DNA of 64,000 bases from Pyrococcus yayanosii CH1 (GTDB taxonomy: Archaea > Methanobacteriota_B > Thermococci > Thermococcales > Thermococcaceae), in contig NC_015680.1 in the NCBI RefSeq assembly GCF_000215995.1, positions 248,001-312,000 of the forward strand, given 5' to 3'. Every line of letters starts with the position of its first letter. The stretch's first letter is position 1. Made by a program: the position numbers and the translations under genes. This document shows positions 47,550-57,039 of this stretch, piece by piece. The notes beneath the pieces are model-generated. The model did not search any database. It had not been told where the DNA came from and was given only the letters and a program-made list of their open reading frames with translations.

Positions 47550-48242
47550 ATGATAGCCCTAATCTCTGACATCCACTCCAACTGGGAGGCCCTCAGGGCC
47601 GTGTGGAAGGAGATAAGAGATGCCGACATGATAGTCTGCCTTGGCGACCTCGTAGGCTACGGCGCGAGCCCCAACGAGGTCGTGGAGTTTTTCAGAAGGC
47701 TGAGGGAGAGAAAAAATGTCATATGCGTTCGTGGCAATCACGACAACGCGGTAGCCTTTGGCACAGACTGGGGCTTCAATCCATACGCCCGCCAGGCCGT
47801 CAGATGGCATCAGCGCGTGATGAGCGTTGAGAACCTCGAGTTCCTGAGAGGGCTTCCCGTGAGGGCCTCCTTCACTGCCGGAAACAGGGTCTATTACGTC
47901 ATTCACGGATCTCCTAGGGCCCCCCTTGATGAGTATCTGTTTCCCTGGCTTCCAGATAGTGAGTTTAGGGCGGTGCTGGGCTTCATAAGGGAAGATGACC
48001 TTCTCGTCGGTCACACCCACGTGCCAATGCTCGTAAAGGTAGGGGATAGGAGGATAATAAACCCAGGCTCCGTCGGTCAGCCGAGGGATGGCGACTGGAG
48101 GGCGAGCTATGCCCTTCTAGATGAGGAGACTGGGGAGGTGAGCTTTTATAGGGTCGAGTATGACGTTGAAGAGGCGGCGAGGAAGATATTGGAGGCAGGT
48201 CTTCCCAGGTTCCTTGCGGAGAGGCTGTTTGAGGGCTTTTAA
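47550..48242 (+). CDS. Metallophosphoesterase (YfcE/MJ0936-like)
   Basis: This calcineurin-like phosphodiesterase has 230 residues. All five metal-binding blocks are present: ISDIHSN, LGDLVGYG, RGNHDN, VIHGSPR and VGHTHVPM, then the NPGSVGQPRDGD motif typical of the YfcE group. These enzymes hydrolyse phosphodiesters in vitro; the in vivo substrate is unknown. GGTGATGTCCC precedes the ATG. Confidence 0.93.
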   Translation: MIALISDIHSNWEALRAVWKEIRDADMIVCLGDLVGYGASPNEVVEFFRRLRERKNVICVRGNHDNAVAFGTDWGFNPYARQAVRWHQRVMSVENLEFLRGLPVRASFTAGNRVYYVIHGSPRAPLDEYLFPWLPDSEFRAVLGFIREDDLLVGHTHVPMLVKVGDRRIINPGSVGQPRDGDWRASYALLDEETGEVSFYRVEYDVEEAARKILEAGLPRFLAERLFEGF

Positions 48243-48252
48243 ATGGCATCGC

Positions 48253-49386
48253 TCAAATAAACCGAGAACTCTTCACTTTGAGGGCCCCTTTTGTGTACAG
48301 GTCGAGGAGGATTTCAGCTATTCTTTCTCCTGCCTTCCCGTCGCCGAAGGGGTTGGAGGCGCTCGCCATCTTCTCGTAGAACTCTGAATCGCTTAGTAGC
48401 CGCTCCACGTAAGCAAGGGCCCTCTCCTTCTCGAGGCCCACGAGAACGTTTCCCCCGGCCTTCAAGGTCTCCGGCCTCTCCGTGTTGTAGCGGAGCGTCA
48501 GGCATGGGACGTTGAGGATTATTGCCTCCTCTTGGATGCCACCGGAGTCCGTCATGATTATCTTCGCGTTTCTCTCCAGCTTCAGAAAATCAAGGTAGGC
48601 AAGAGGCTTCGTCAGGATTACGTGTTCCGCCTTTTCCAGCCTCTCCCAGAGCCCGAAGGCCTTAAGCCTCTTCTCGGTCCTTGGGTGGACGGGATAGACT
48701 AGGGTAATGGGGAGGGCCTCGAGTATCTCGACGAGCTTTTTCAGCATGTTCGGGTTGTCAACGTTCTCCTTCCTGTGGGCCGTTACGAGGATGTACTCCT
48801 TCTCCTTCAAGCCAAGTCTCTCAAGTATGTTGCTCTTTTTTTCCGCTATTTCGGAGTTCTGGAGGACAGCATCCACTATCGTGTTGCCGACGACGTAGAC
48901 GTTCTCCGTTATGCCCTCTCGCTCGAGGTTCCTCTTTGCTTCCTCAGTCGGGGCGAACAGAACCTCACTGGCGTGGTCCGTGAGGATCCTGTTTATCTCT
49001 TCGGGCATCGTTCTGTCGAAGCTTCTTAAACCTGCCTCAACGTGGGCCACCGGGATGAGAAGCTTGACGCTCGCGAGCGCACCAGCAAGGACGGTGTTCG
49101 TGTCGCCTTGCACGATGGTTACGTCCGGCTTTTCCTTCATTAGAACATTCTCGATTTCAATCATGGCCTTTCCGGTCTGCTCCCCCTGGGTCCCTGAGCC
49201 AACCTCGAGGTGATAATCTATTGGGGGGAGCTCAAGCTCCTCCAGAAAGACCTCGCTCATCTCATAATCGTAGTGCTGGCCGGTGTGGACTATGAGGGGT
49301 TCAACGCTTCTCTCGAGTAAGGCACGGACGACGGGGGAGAGCTTTATTATCTCGGGCCTCGTGCCGAAGATTATTGCGGGCCTCAA
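48253..49386 (-). CDS. wecB: UDP-N-acetylglucosamine 2-epimerase (non-hydrolysing)
   Basis: This enzyme converts UDP-GlcNAc to UDP-ManNAc. The product has 377 residues. It shows IIFGTRPEIIKLSPVV, HTGQHYD, VQGDTNTVLAGAL, HVEAGLRSFDRTMPEEINR, TAHRKENVDNP and DSGGIQEEA. It overlaps wecC by 4 bases; the two make UDP-ManNAcA for surface glycans or N-glycans. Confidence 0.96.
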   Translation of the reverse strand: MRPAIIFGTRPEIIKLSPVVRALLERSVEPLIVHTGQHYDYEMSEVFLEELELPPIDYHLEVGSGTQGEQTGKAMIEIENVLMKEKPDVTIVQGDTNTVLAGALASVKLLIPVAHVEAGLRSFDRTMPEEINRILTDHASEVLFAPTEEAKRNLEREGITENVYVVGNTIVDAVLQNSEIAEKKSNILERLGLKEKEYILVTAHRKENVDNPNMLKKLVEILEALPITLVYPVHPRTEKRLKAFGLWERLEKAEHVILTKPLAYLDFLKLERNAKIIMTDSGGIQEEAIILNVPCLTLRYNTERPETLKAGGNVLVGLEKERALAYVERLLSDSEFYEKMASASNPFGDGKAGERIAEILLDLYTKGALKVKSSRFI

Positions 49387-50639
49387 ACGTCTCCCCTCCC
49401 TATCCCCCTGAAGACGAAACCCTTTGGGGGATCCTTCACGACGTGCCTTCCGTCCACAAGGATGCGGGTTCTCATGAGCCTTCCAAGCTGTTCCCAGTTC
49501 AACGACCTGAAGATTGAGTGGTCAGTTGCAATGACGATTGCGTCAGCTCCCTTCACGGCCTTCTCAACGCTCTCGTGCGTTCCTCCGACGAAGGGATCGT
49601 AGGTTCTAACATCGGCTACATCTCCCTCTATGGCCTCGATGAATGCAAGGGCCGGAGAGTTTCTCGTGTCGTCGCTGTCCCCCTTGTAGGCCAAGCCGAG
49701 AACCACCACTATCGCATCCTCCCGAGGTACACCCGCCTCTTTGAAGGCGTCAAAGAGAAGATCCTTTGCGAAGAGGGGCATGTCCTCGTTTATCTCTCTC
49801 GCCTTCCTGATGAGCCCGAAGTCCTCCCTCGCGCCGCTAAGCAGGAGGTAAGGATCCTTTGGCAGACAGTGGCCACCGACGCCAATGCCGGGCCAATGTA
49901 TGCTCACGCGGGGATGTGTGTTGGCGAGTCTTATGGCCTCGATTACGTTCACGCCGTATTGGTGTGCCAGAAGGGCGAACTCGTTCGCGAGGGCTATGTT
50001 CACATCTCGGAAGGTGTTCTCCATAAGCTTGACCATCTCCGCGGTTGTAGCATCCGTTAGGAGGATTTCACCCCTGACAAATGAGTGGTATAGAATCTCG
50101 GCCCTCTTGGCCGACTCGGGGGTTACGCCGCCGATTATTCTTGAGTTGTAAACAAGCTCGTGGAATATTCTGCCTGGCATAACCCTCTCGGGCGCGTGGG
50201 CCATGTGGAAATCCTGCCCGACCTTCAAGCCGGTCAGCTCCTCTATAAGCCGGGCCATCCTGAGGGTTGTGCCCGGTGGAACTGTGCTTTCTATTATGAC
50301 GAGGGCTCCCCTTTCGATTACCCCTGCCACCGTTCTCACGGCGTTCTCCAAGTAGCTGAGGTCGACCTTTCCATCCTTTAGGGGGGTCTGCACGCATATT
50401 ATGAAGGCGTCGGCCCCCTTGATGTCCTCGGGATTCGTGGTGGCCCTGAGCTTACCCTCCTCAACGGCCCTCCTAAGCCTCTCTTCCACTTCGGGCTCCG
50501 CTATGTGAGCCCTTCCCGAATTGAGCTTCTTGACGATGTCCTCCCTTATCTCCAGCCCCACTACCTCGTGGCCTGCGCTCGCGAACATTATCGCGGTTGG
50601 AAGGCCAATGTATCCAAGGCCTATTACTGCTATCCTCAT
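49383..50639 (-). CDS. wecC: UDP-N-acetyl-D-mannosamine dehydrogenase
   Basis: This enzyme oxidises UDP-ManNAc to UDP-ManNAcA with two NAD+. The product has 418 residues. The Rossmann motif is IGLGYIGLPTAIMFA, the central domain contains ESTVPPGTT and AHAPERVMPGR, the catalytic Cys is in GIGVGGHCLPKDPYLL, and the third domain has LGLAYKGDSDDTRNSPAL. It is the first gene of the wecC-wecB pair. A TATA-like CCTTAAAACC (minus) is near 50668-50677. Confidence 0.96.
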   Translation of the reverse strand: MRIAVIGLGYIGLPTAIMFASAGHEVVGLEIREDIVKKLNSGRAHIAEPEVEERLRRAVEEGKLRATTNPEDIKGADAFIICVQTPLKDGKVDLSYLENAVRTVAGVIERGALVIIESTVPPGTTLRMARLIEELTGLKVGQDFHMAHAPERVMPGRIFHELVYNSRIIGGVTPESAKRAEILYHSFVRGEILLTDATTAEMVKLMENTFRDVNIALANEFALLAHQYGVNVIEAIRLANTHPRVSIHWPGIGVGGHCLPKDPYLLLSGAREDFGLIRKAREINEDMPLFAKDLLFDAFKEAGVPREDAIVVVLGLAYKGDSDDTRNSPALAFIEAIEGDVADVRTYDPFVGGTHESVEKAVKGADAIVIATDHSIFRSLNWEQLGRLMRTRILVDGRHVVKDPPKGFVFRGIGRGDV

Positions 50640-50690
50640 GACGACCCCCAGGTGGAGTGCAGCTAGCCGGTTTTAAGGATTTCCTGGACG

Positions 50691-50719
50691 GCTCGATTTC
50701 AGAGGCTAGGAAATCGAGC
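50691..50719. repeat. Perfect 10-bp inverted repeat in the wecC/DUF354 intergenic region
   Basis: GCTCGATTTC (50691-50700) and GAAATCGAGC (50710-50719) flank a 9-base loop. It lies just upstream of the wecC promoter core and about 155 bases before the TATA of the DUF354 gene. It could be an operator or an RNA hairpin. The rest of the 273-base gap has only a short open frame (50657-50839) that looks non-coding. Confidence 0.6.
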
Positions 50720-50872
50720 TTAAAAGTGGGGAGTAGCGATAAACGTTCTATGTCTAAAATGGCGAATGGGGATAGGTCTTTTGGATGGCTAAAGAGTGTC
50801 GACGTCAGGGACCGCGAGAGAAAGGATGGGAAAGCTTAAGAACACACGGAAGAAAGCGATGCTGGAAAAACC

Positions 50873-50880
50873 CTTATAAT
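50873..50880 (+). promoter_or_regulatory. TATA box of the DUF354 gene
   Basis: cttataat, preceded by aaaaacc, is about 35 bases before the ATG at 50913. GGCGGTGATCCC precedes the start. Confidence 0.55.
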
Positions 50881-50912
50881 GGACAAAGTCGGTCATAGTA
50901 GGCGGTGATCCC

Positions 50913-52007
50913 ATGAAGGTCTGGGTCGATATTACCAACTCACCTCACGCTCATTTCTTCAAGGGGGTAATAAGGGAACTTGAGAAGAGGGGTCATGAGG
51001 TTCTTGTTACCACGAGGGAGTTTGACGGGCTCACGGGAATCCTTGATATGCTTGGGATAGAGTACGTGGTTGTGGGGAAGCACGGCGGGGCTAGCCTTGA
51101 GGGTAAGCTCCTTGCGAGCACGGAGAGAGTTCACCTCCTCGCCAGGCTCATAGTAAAGGAAAGGCCCAACGTCGCCCTCTACAAGAACAATCCTGAGGCT
51201 CCGAGGATAGCCTTTGGCCTCAAGATACCCTCTATAGGGTTCGTTGACAACGAAACGGCGATTCCCCAGAACAAGCTGATGTTTCCCTTTACCTCCCGTC
51301 TCATCTATCCCCGGGCAATAGATGCCTACGAGCTCTTGAAGTGTGGGGCTGATCCCAATTCCCTGAGGCCCATCAATGGAATAGCCGAAATAGCGAACGT
51401 TTACGGGTTCATGCCAAGCGAGGAGCCCTTGAAGGAGCTCGGGTTGAAGAGGTACTCCTACATAGTCATGAGGCCTGAGCCGGTGAAGGCCAACTACTTC
51501 ACCGGAGACCCTGAGAGGAGTGTCCTTGAGGACGTTATACCCCTCCTCCCTGACCTCCCAATAGTTCTCTTTCCGAGGACAGAAGAGCAGGCAAGAATCT
51601 TCAGCAGGTTTGAGAACGTTATAATACCGGAGAGGCCCCTTGACAGCCTTAGCCTTCTTTACTACGCCAAGCTGATGATAGGTGCGGGGGGCACGATGAA
51701 CAGGGAGGCTCTTGTCCTCGGAACACCGGCCATCTCGACGTATCCAGGAAAGTTACTGGCCGTAACGAGGTGGCTCATAGAGCTCGGCGTTAACTTCCAC
51801 TCCACGAATCCGATAGAGGTTGCGGCAAAGGCCTGGGAGATTCTCAGGAAGAACGGCGCCTATAGAAGGCAGATAAGAGAAGTTACGAGCTCCATGGAGA
51901 ATCCCGTTGATGCCATTGTAGAAGAAGTTGAGGCCCTATCCTACACCGGCCAGCTCAGGAGTTACGAAGGCCTCTACGAGGGCCGCCACAAACAGGAGGG
52001 CTATTGA
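50913..52007 (+). CDS. DUF354 family protein (glycosyltransferase-B-like)
   Basis: The product has 364 residues and starts MKVWVDITNSPHAHFFKGVI, the family signature. Two Rossmann-like halves resemble UDP-GlcNAc 2-epimerase and GT-B enzymes: N-terminal HVLVTTREFDG-like loop (EVLVTTREFDGL) and KNNPEAPRIAFGL; C-terminal VLFPRTEEQ, ERPLDSLSLLYYAKLMIGAGGTMNREALVLGTPAIS. Being beside wecB-wecC fits surface polysaccharide work, but activity is not established. Its end overlaps the convergent SpoIIM-like gene by 72 bases. Confidence 0.88.
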   Translation: MKVWVDITNSPHAHFFKGVIRELEKRGHEVLVTTREFDGLTGILDMLGIEYVVVGKHGGASLEGKLLASTERVHLLARLIVKERPNVALYKNNPEAPRIAFGLKIPSIGFVDNETAIPQNKLMFPFTSRLIYPRAIDAYELLKCGADPNSLRPINGIAEIANVYGFMPSEEPLKELGLKRYSYIVMRPEPVKANYFTGDPERSVLEDVIPLLPDLPIVLFPRTEEQARIFSRFENVIIPERPLDSLSLLYYAKLMIGAGGTMNREALVLGTPAISTYPGKLLAVTRWLIELGVNFHSTNPIEVAAKAWEILRKNGAYRRQIREVTSSMENPVDAIVEEVEALSYTGQLRSYEGLYEGRHKQEGY

Positions 52008-52496
52008 TAGGGCTAGGCGCCTGAGCATCTTCTTTAGACCCCTTTTCATCCTTTTTTCCATCTTTCCTTTCCCTTCTACTACCTCCAGAAACCATTCCAG
52101 CCCGCCGAGGCCCGCGATAGCGAAAGCGGGTATCTCAATGACTCCGTGGGGAACTATCGTGAGGAGAACCTTCCCAAGGGGCTCTCCCGTTCCGATAACG
52201 TGTTGAACCACTATCCCGACGATCATGCCGTTGAAGAGGAGCACCGCAAATGGCACTATTCCAAAGGCTATGCCTCCAAAGGCCATTATGGCTGCTACCC
52301 TAGCGTTGTTGAGAAATATCATCAGGAACAGCTCGAAGCCATCGGGTAGCTTACTACCTCCCCCGAGCAACCTTCTTATTCCTTCTACAACACTATCGGC
52401 GAATTCGGGGTTGGCCCGTGCTACCATGACACCAACTACTGCGCCAACCATGAATGTTCCAAGGAGGGCCAGTAAGAGCTTCGCACTTCTACTCAT
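51936..52496 (-). CDS. Stage II sporulation protein M family membrane protein
   Basis: The product has 186 residues of the SpoIIM/COG1300 family found in many non-sporulating archaea. It shows LFLMIFLNNARVAAIMAFGGIAFGIVPFAVLLFNGMIVG and the conserved IVPHGVIEIPAFAIAGLGGLEWF, with about five membrane helices. Its role in archaea is unknown. The ATG overlaps the stop of the lipoate ligase C-domain gene by 8 bases, so the two are coupled. Confidence 0.9.
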   Translation of the reverse strand: MSRSAKLLLALLGTFMVGAVVGVMVARANPEFADSVVEGIRRLLGGGSKLPDGFELFLMIFLNNARVAAIMAFGGIAFGIVPFAVLLFNGMIVGIVVQHVIGTGEPLGKVLLTIVPHGVIEIPAFAIAGLGGLEWFLEVVEGKGKMEKRMKRGLKKMLRRLALSIALLFVAALVEAFVTPELAGVG

Positions 52497-52773
52497 TCCA
52501 TTCCCCCAGCGCCTTCTTTATGGCCAGCTTGAAATCTTCCACGTTTAGATAAGGCATTTCAATGTCGTGCCTCATCGAGAAGAAGTCATCTACAACTGCT
52601 TCGAGCTCCTTCAACTTTCGGCCCTTTAGAGCATTCTCAAGCTCGTCCACGACGCTCTCCGGATATATGAAGAAATCACCCGTTATCTTGACGTCCTCGA
52701 CTATACCATCTCTTTCCTCTATCTCCACCCTTATGAGGCCCTTTCTTGCCTTGTGCTCTCCAAGGTACCTCAT
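52489..52773 (-). CDS. lplB: Lipoate-protein ligase C-terminal domain (separate subunit, LplB)
   Basis: The product has 94 residues starting MRYLGEHKARKGLIRVEI. The sequence KARKGLIRVEIEERDGIVEDVKITGDFFIYP matches the accessory C-terminal domain of LplA, which in Thermoplasma is a separate protein needed for lipoate adenylation. The large domain is at 17377-18126 in this window. The ATG at 52773 has GGGGATAAGG before it; the frame extends further upstream but without family similarity. Confidence 0.88.
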   Translation of the reverse strand: MRYLGEHKARKGLIRVEIEERDGIVEDVKITGDFFIYPESVVDELENALKGRKLKELEAVVDDFFSMRHDIEMPYLNVEDFKLAIKKALGEWNE

Positions 52774-52880
52774 CCTTATCCCCACTCGTGGTATTCTGAT
52801 GGGCCTTATTAGTGTTTTGCTAGGAAAAGTTTCGGAACCGTTTTTAAGGTTCGAGGTCAAATATACTTTCGGTGATTCCG

Positions 52881-53312
52881 ATGGTCGAGTTCAAGGACCT
52901 ACCTATAAAGGTTTCAGCCAAGGCTTTGAGCCCTACTAAGACTCTCGTTCGCTGCGGTGATTATGAGGTGATTACCGATAAGCTTGGTGGAGAGGCACCG
53001 TCTCCAATAGAGTATATCCTCGCTGCTCTGGCGGGATGCATAAACATAGTGGGCCACATGGTTGCGAAGGATATGGGTTTCGAGATAGAGGGCTTAGAGA
53101 TTGAAGTTGAAGGAACGTTTAACCCGGCCAAGTTCATGGGGAAGAACGGGGATAGGGCTGGCTATAAGGATGTGAAGGTCGTCGTGAAGGTCAGGGCAGA
53201 TGTTGACGAAGAAACTTTGGGGGAGTGGCTTAAGAGAGTGGAGGAGCGCTGCCCTGTCAGCGACAATCTCGTCAATCCGACGCCGACGGAGGTAGTCGTC
53301 GAGAAAATTTGA
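52881..53312 (+). CDS. OsmC family protein
   Basis: The product has 143 residues. OsmC/Ohr proteins reduce organic hydroperoxides using two cysteines. Here Cys in AALAGCINIVGHM (about 53) and in VEERCPVSDNL (about 119) are at the expected places, with the Arg/Glu context partly kept (GGEAPSPIEYILAA). The C-terminal NPTPTEVVVEK is short. GGTGATTCCG precedes the ATG at 52881; ATG 52872 lies inside no site. Confidence 0.92.
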   Translation: MVEFKDLPIKVSAKALSPTKTLVRCGDYEVITDKLGGEAPSPIEYILAALAGCINIVGHMVAKDMGFEIEGLEIEVEGTFNPAKFMGKNGDRAGYKDVKVVVKVRADVDEETLGEWLKRVEERCPVSDNLVNPTPTEVVVEKI

Positions 53313-53401
53313 ACATCGGCCCGAAGGAAGGCTTGTTGACTACGAGCGGCCATCGACAGCTTTAAGTATTTCCAAGATTCTTACTCTTTTTGGTGACGCC
53401 C

Positions 53402-53740
53402 GTGAAGGTTCTGAAGGAATGGAACATCAAAGTTAAGTTGGTCAAAACAAAGCGTGGGGCGATTCTTCACATGATAGAGCTTGAACCGGGGCACTTCTAC
53501 CTCGAGCAGAACCCTCTGAAGGACTCCAAGTATGGGGTGGCCTACAGGAAGATTAAGGAAAACTTCCCCGAGTTCTATATGTTCTGGGAGATAAAGGACA
53601 ACCGTTACACGGGCAAGCTCCTTGCCGGGGCCTTCCTCGAGAAGCCTGAGATTGACGAGTTCATCACGCTTTTAGCCAAGACCGAGGACTTCAAGAAGTT
53701 CGAGGAAATTCTCGAAGAAATCGAAGAAGTGGGAGAGTGA
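53402..53740 (+). CDS. Conserved hypothetical protein, 112 residues
   Basis: The product begins (GTG)KVLKEWNIKVKLVKTKRGA and contains HMIELEPGHFYLEQNPLKDSKYGVAYRK, FYMFWEIKDNRYTGKLLAGAF and an acidic helical tail (FKKFEEILEEIEEVGE). It is probably a small alpha/beta protein; I recognise no family. GGTGA is 5 bases before the GTG and a TATA-like ctttaagtat is near 53361-53370. Converges on DNA ligase. Confidence 0.75.
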   Translation: MKVLKEWNIKVKLVKTKRGAILHMIELEPGHFYLEQNPLKDSKYGVAYRKIKENFPEFYMFWEIKDNRYTGKLLAGAFLEKPEIDEFITLLAKTEDFKKFEEILEEIEEVGE

Positions 53741-53779
53741 GGCTACCCTTTGGCTCTTGTCCGTTCATCTGGAATAGGC

Positions 53780-55465
53780 TTAGGCGATCTTCTTCCCCTT
53801 CATCCTCTCCTGGAGCTCGTAGAGCTGGGCGATGCGCTCTATCGTGTCGGCATCCTCCGGCCCCTTGTCGTCTCTGAGAGCTACGTAGCGAGGGAAACGA
53901 AGGGCGAAGCCACTTCTGTACTTGGGGCTCTTCTGTATCTCCTGGTAGGTAACCTCAATGACGACCTTTGGCTCGAACCATACCCTCTTGCCCTCCTCCT
54001 TAGTTATTAGGCGCTTCAGCATCTTGGTGAACTCGATGAGGTCTTCATCGGTAAAGCCGCTCCCAACCTTGCCGACCTCCACGAACTCTCCCGTATGCGG
54101 GTCATAGGCACCGAGGATGAAGGAGCCGAAGACGTGGGCCCTCCTTCCCTCGCCCCATTCCGCGCCAATGATGACCAAATCGAGGTTCTCCATTGTCGGC
54201 TTTATCTTAAGCCATTTCTTGCCCCTGTTGCCGGGCTCGTAGACGGAGTCAAGACGCTTGGCCATCAGGCCCTCATGGCCCATGCCGAGGGCCTTTCTGT
54301 AAAAGCTCTCCGCCTCCTCGACGCTCTTCGTTATCAAATTCTCGGCGACCTTTATCCATCCATCGGCCTCAATTATCCCCTCCAGCGTCTTTCTCCTCTC
54401 TATGAAGGGCTCGTCTATTAGGGCCTTTCCGCCCACGTATAGGACGTCGAAGAGGTTGAGCTCCAGTGGAATCTTTTCAATCATCTCCTCGATGTTGTAC
54501 TTCCTTCTAAAGCGCCTGAGGACGTACTGGAAGGGTAGCGGTCTGCCGTCCTCACCCACTGCCACGAGCTCTCCCTCAACTATGGCCTTCTCAGCCTTTA
54601 TAGCTCTCTTAAGCCTCTCGACGACCTCCGGGATGGAACGGGTGACGTTCTCCAGCCTGCGGGAATAGACTATTATCCTGTCCCCATCCTTGTGCACCTG
54701 AACTCTGGCTCCGTCGTACTTTATCTCGAACTCCGCCTCGCCGCCCATCTCGAGTAGGGCATCCTTGATGCTCGCGGCCTGCTGGGCAAGCATCGGCTTT
54801 ATGGGCTTCCCAACCTGAATGGTCACCTTCGCCAGGCCCTCGTTGCCCTCGAGCTTTGCAACCTTCGTAACGAACCCAAAATCGCTTGTGAGCATGTAGG
54901 CCCTCTCCACGAGCTCCACCTTGACGTGGAAGGCCTCCGCTATGGCATCCCTGAGGATTCCCTCCGCTACACCTGTTCTCATAATCCCAAGGATCGTGCG
55001 GGCTAAGTATTTGGCCTCAATTGGCTCCGCGTCCATGAAAAGATTAGCTAGGTACTTCAGCTTCTTATCTTGGCTACCCTCACCGGAAATCTCGGCTACC
55101 TTTACGAGCGTGTCGTAAACCCGCTTTATCGTGAGCGGCTGGGAGAAGAAGCTCCTCTGTTTCCTCTTCTTGATGGCGAGGGCGACGCTCTCACCAAGAT
55201 CGCCCGTCTCTTTCACGGAATTCTCAATTTCCTTAGCATCGACCCCGGTGGCCATGGAAACAGCCCTTATAAGGAGCTTCTCACCGACCCCGAGCTCCCT
55301 CTCGTCCCACTCAGGGAAGACATCGCCGAGGATGAGATAGGGAATTATCTCAAGCAGGTCATTGGGCACCTTCTTCAGGAAATCCGCGACGAGCCTCGTT
55401 TTGAGAGTTTTGAGCGTGGTTTTCTCGAGCCTCTGGTAGAGTTGAGCGAGTTCAAGATACCTCAT
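53780..55465 (-). CDS. lig: ATP-dependent DNA ligase
   Basis: This replicative ligase has 561 residues, starting [22 protein letters not shown]. The N-terminal DNA-binding domain (about 1-210) is followed by the nucleotidyltransferase domain with [13 protein letters not shown] (catalytic Lys near 249), and motifs EGELVA, DVLY and [15 protein letters not shown], then the OB domain with KWLKIKP. Thermococcales enzymes also contact PCNA. GGTGGTGCCC precedes the ATG at 55465. Confidence 0.96.
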   Translation of the reverse strand: MRYLELAQLYQRLEKTTLKTLKTRLVADFLKKVPNDLLEIIPYLILGDVFPEWDERELGVGEKLLIRAVSMATGVDAKEIENSVKETGDLGESVALAIKKRKQRSFFSQPLTIKRVYDTLVKVAEISGEGSQDKKLKYLANLFMDAEPIEAKYLARTILGIMRTGVAEGILRDAIAEAFHVKVELVERAYMLTSDFGFVTKVAKLEGNEGLAKVTIQVGKPIKPMLAQQAASIKDALLEMGGEAEFEIKYDGARVQVHKDGDRIIVYSRRLENVTRSIPEVVERLKRAIKAEKAIVEGELVAVGEDGRPLPFQYVLRRFRRKYNIEEMIEKIPLELNLFDVLYVGGKALIDEPFIERRKTLEGIIEADGWIKVAENLITKSVEEAESFYRKALGMGHEGLMAKRLDSVYEPGNRGKKWLKIKPTMENLDLVIIGAEWGEGRRAHVFGSFILGAYDPHTGEFVEVGKVGSGFTDEDLIEFTKMLKRLITKEEGKRVWFEPKVVIEVTYQEIQKSPKYRSGFALRFPRYVALRDDKGPEDADTIERIAQLYELQERMKGKKIA

Positions 55466-55515
55466 GGGCACCACCGTAGGAACTATTCGGAGAGAGAAAT
55501 AAGGGTTGCGCACAA

Positions 55516-55525
55516 CTTTTATATC
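55516..55525 (+). promoter_or_regulatory. TATA box of the ASCH gene
   Basis: cttttatatc is centred 25 bases before the ATG at 55545 and there is no ribosome-binding site, so a leaderless transcript is expected. The same short gap also holds the DNA ligase promoter on the other strand. Confidence 0.6.
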
Positions 55526-55544
55526 CCTCCAACCATCTCCCTCC

Positions 55545-56072
55545 ATGCAGCACGTCATCGCCTTGCACCAGGTCTACGGGGAGTTGATATTCAGGGGGCT
55601 CAAGTGGCACGAGATTCGGAGGAGTCGCGTGTTCGATGAAGGGGACATGGTCTTTCTTTACATAGCGAGAGGAGATCTCTACACGCTGAAGAGGACCATG
55701 AGGCGACTTGGACTAACGGAGGAGCAAACCCTAACCCGGAGGGGCACGATAGCTGGGGGCTTTGAGGTTGGCGAGGTGATAAAGGCGGACTTCGAAACAC
55801 TCTGGGAACTCACAAAGGACACTAGTGGCCTGACGTTCGTTCACGGAGAGAGCGAGGGTAGGAGGTGGCTGAAGAGCTACATAAACGACTACGGCTATGC
55901 CTTCGTCATAGAGAGGCCGTTCCTCTTCAAGGAGCCTGTTACGAGGGTGGAGCTAAAGGCCAGGTACGGTGTGCACGTCGAGGGGATAATCCACATCTCA
56001 ACTAGGACGAGGAGACCTTGGGTCAAGAGCCTGCTTGAGGACCTCATGTGCAGGGAGGTCATGTACCTGTAA
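55545..56072 (+). CDS. ASCH domain (PUA-like) protein
   Basis: The product has 175 residues starting [20 protein letters not shown]. The ASCH fold signature is [38 protein letters not shown], with [16 protein letters not shown] later. ASCH proteins bind nucleic acids and are linked to RNA or translation functions; one bacterial group hydrolyses N4-acetylcytidine. The archaeal role is unknown. The ATG at 55545 suits a leaderless mRNA; earlier in-frame codons lie before the promoter. Confidence 0.87.
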   Translation: MQHVIALHQVYGELIFRGLKWHEIRRSRVFDEGDMVFLYIARGDLYTLKRTMRRLGLTEEQTLTRRGTIAGGFEVGEVIKADFETLWELTKDTSGLTFVHGESEGRRWLKSYINDYGYAFVIERPFLFKEPVTRVELKARYGVHVEGIIHISTRTRRPWVKSLLEDLMCREVMYL

Positions 56073-56157
56073 GAATTACCCAAATCTGTTACGGAATGCT
56101 ACATTTTAAGACAAAACTTTTAAGCTCCTTCGGTCCACCTAACTGTCGGTGATCGGT

Positions 56158-57039
56158 ATGACGATTAAGGCTCCGACGATAAACGTCCCCGGGCTCGGCG
56201 TTGATCCGCTCGTCCAGAGGATAAAGGAGAAGGAGAAGAAATGGAAGTATAAGGTGGCCGTTCTAAGCGGAAAGGGCGGCGTTGGAAAGAGCACTGTGGC
56301 TGTTAATCTCGCGGCGGCCCTCGCCAAGATGGGCTACTTCGTTGGGGTGCTCGATGCTGATGTACATGGTCCCAACATTGCCAAGATGTTGGGGGTTGAG
56401 AAGACTGAGGTCCTCGCTGAGAAGGTGGACGAGAGGTTTGAGATGATACCCCCCACGGCAGACTTCATGGGACAGGTCACGCCCATAAAGGTCATGAGCA
56501 TGGGCATGCTTGTGGGAGAGGATCAGCCCATAATCTGGCGTGGTCCCCTAGTGACGAAGGCCATAAAGCAGCTTCTTGGCGATGTGAAGTGGGGCGAGCT
56601 GGACTTCATGATAATAGACTTCCCGCCCGGCACGGGTGACGAGATACTCACAGTCATCCAGAACATAAGCCTCGACGCCGCAATAATTGTAACCACGCCG
56701 CAGGAGGTAGCCCTTCTCGACACGGGTAAGGCTGTAAACATGATGAAGCAGATGGAGGTTCCCTACATAGCTGTAATCGAGAACATGAGCTACCTTATCT
56801 GCCCTCACTGCGGCAACAAGATAGATATCTTCGGGGAGGGCGGTGGCGAGAGGCTCGCTCAGAAGGAGGGTGTCGAGTTCCTTGGAAAGGTGCCTATAGA
56901 CCTGAAGGCGAGGGAGGCGAGTGACCTCGGCATACCCATAGTTCTTTACGGGGACACCCCCGCCGCAAAGGCCTTCATGACAATAGCGGAAAAGCTCGTG
57001 GAGAAGCTCAAGGGGCTGAAGGATGGAGGAGAGGAATAA
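56158..57039 (+). CDS. Mrp/NBP35 family Fe-S carrier ATPase
   Basis: This P-loop protein assembles and delivers Fe-S clusters. The product has 293 residues. It has the deviant Walker A SGKGGVGKSTVAVNLA (about 36-51), switch I DADVHGPNIAKMLG, Walker B DFMIIDFPPGTGDE, and the CPHCG pair (about 213-216) that holds the cluster. The ATG at 56158 has GGTGAT upstream. An EamA transporter gene overlaps its end by 17 bases. Confidence 0.94.
   Translation: MTIKAPTINVPGLGVDPLVQRIKEKEKKWKYKVAVLSGKGGVGKSTVAVNLAAALAKMGYFVGVLDADVHGPNIAKMLGVEKTEVLAEKVDERFEMIPPTADFMGQVTPIKVMSMGMLVGEDQPIIWRGPLVTKAIKQLLGDVKWGELDFMIIDFPPGTGDEILTVIQNISLDAAIIVTTPQEVALLDTGKAVNMMKQMEVPYIAVIENMSYLICPHCGNKIDIFGEGGGERLAQKEGVEFLGKVPIDLKAREASDLGIPIVLYGDTPAAKAFMTIAEKLVEKLKGLKDGGEE

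Noticed and set aside
50657-50839. 60-codon plus-strand frame in the wecC/DUF354 gap
   Set aside because: No ribosome-binding site, unusual Ser/Lys/Arg composition, and it spans a palindrome and the wecC promoter.
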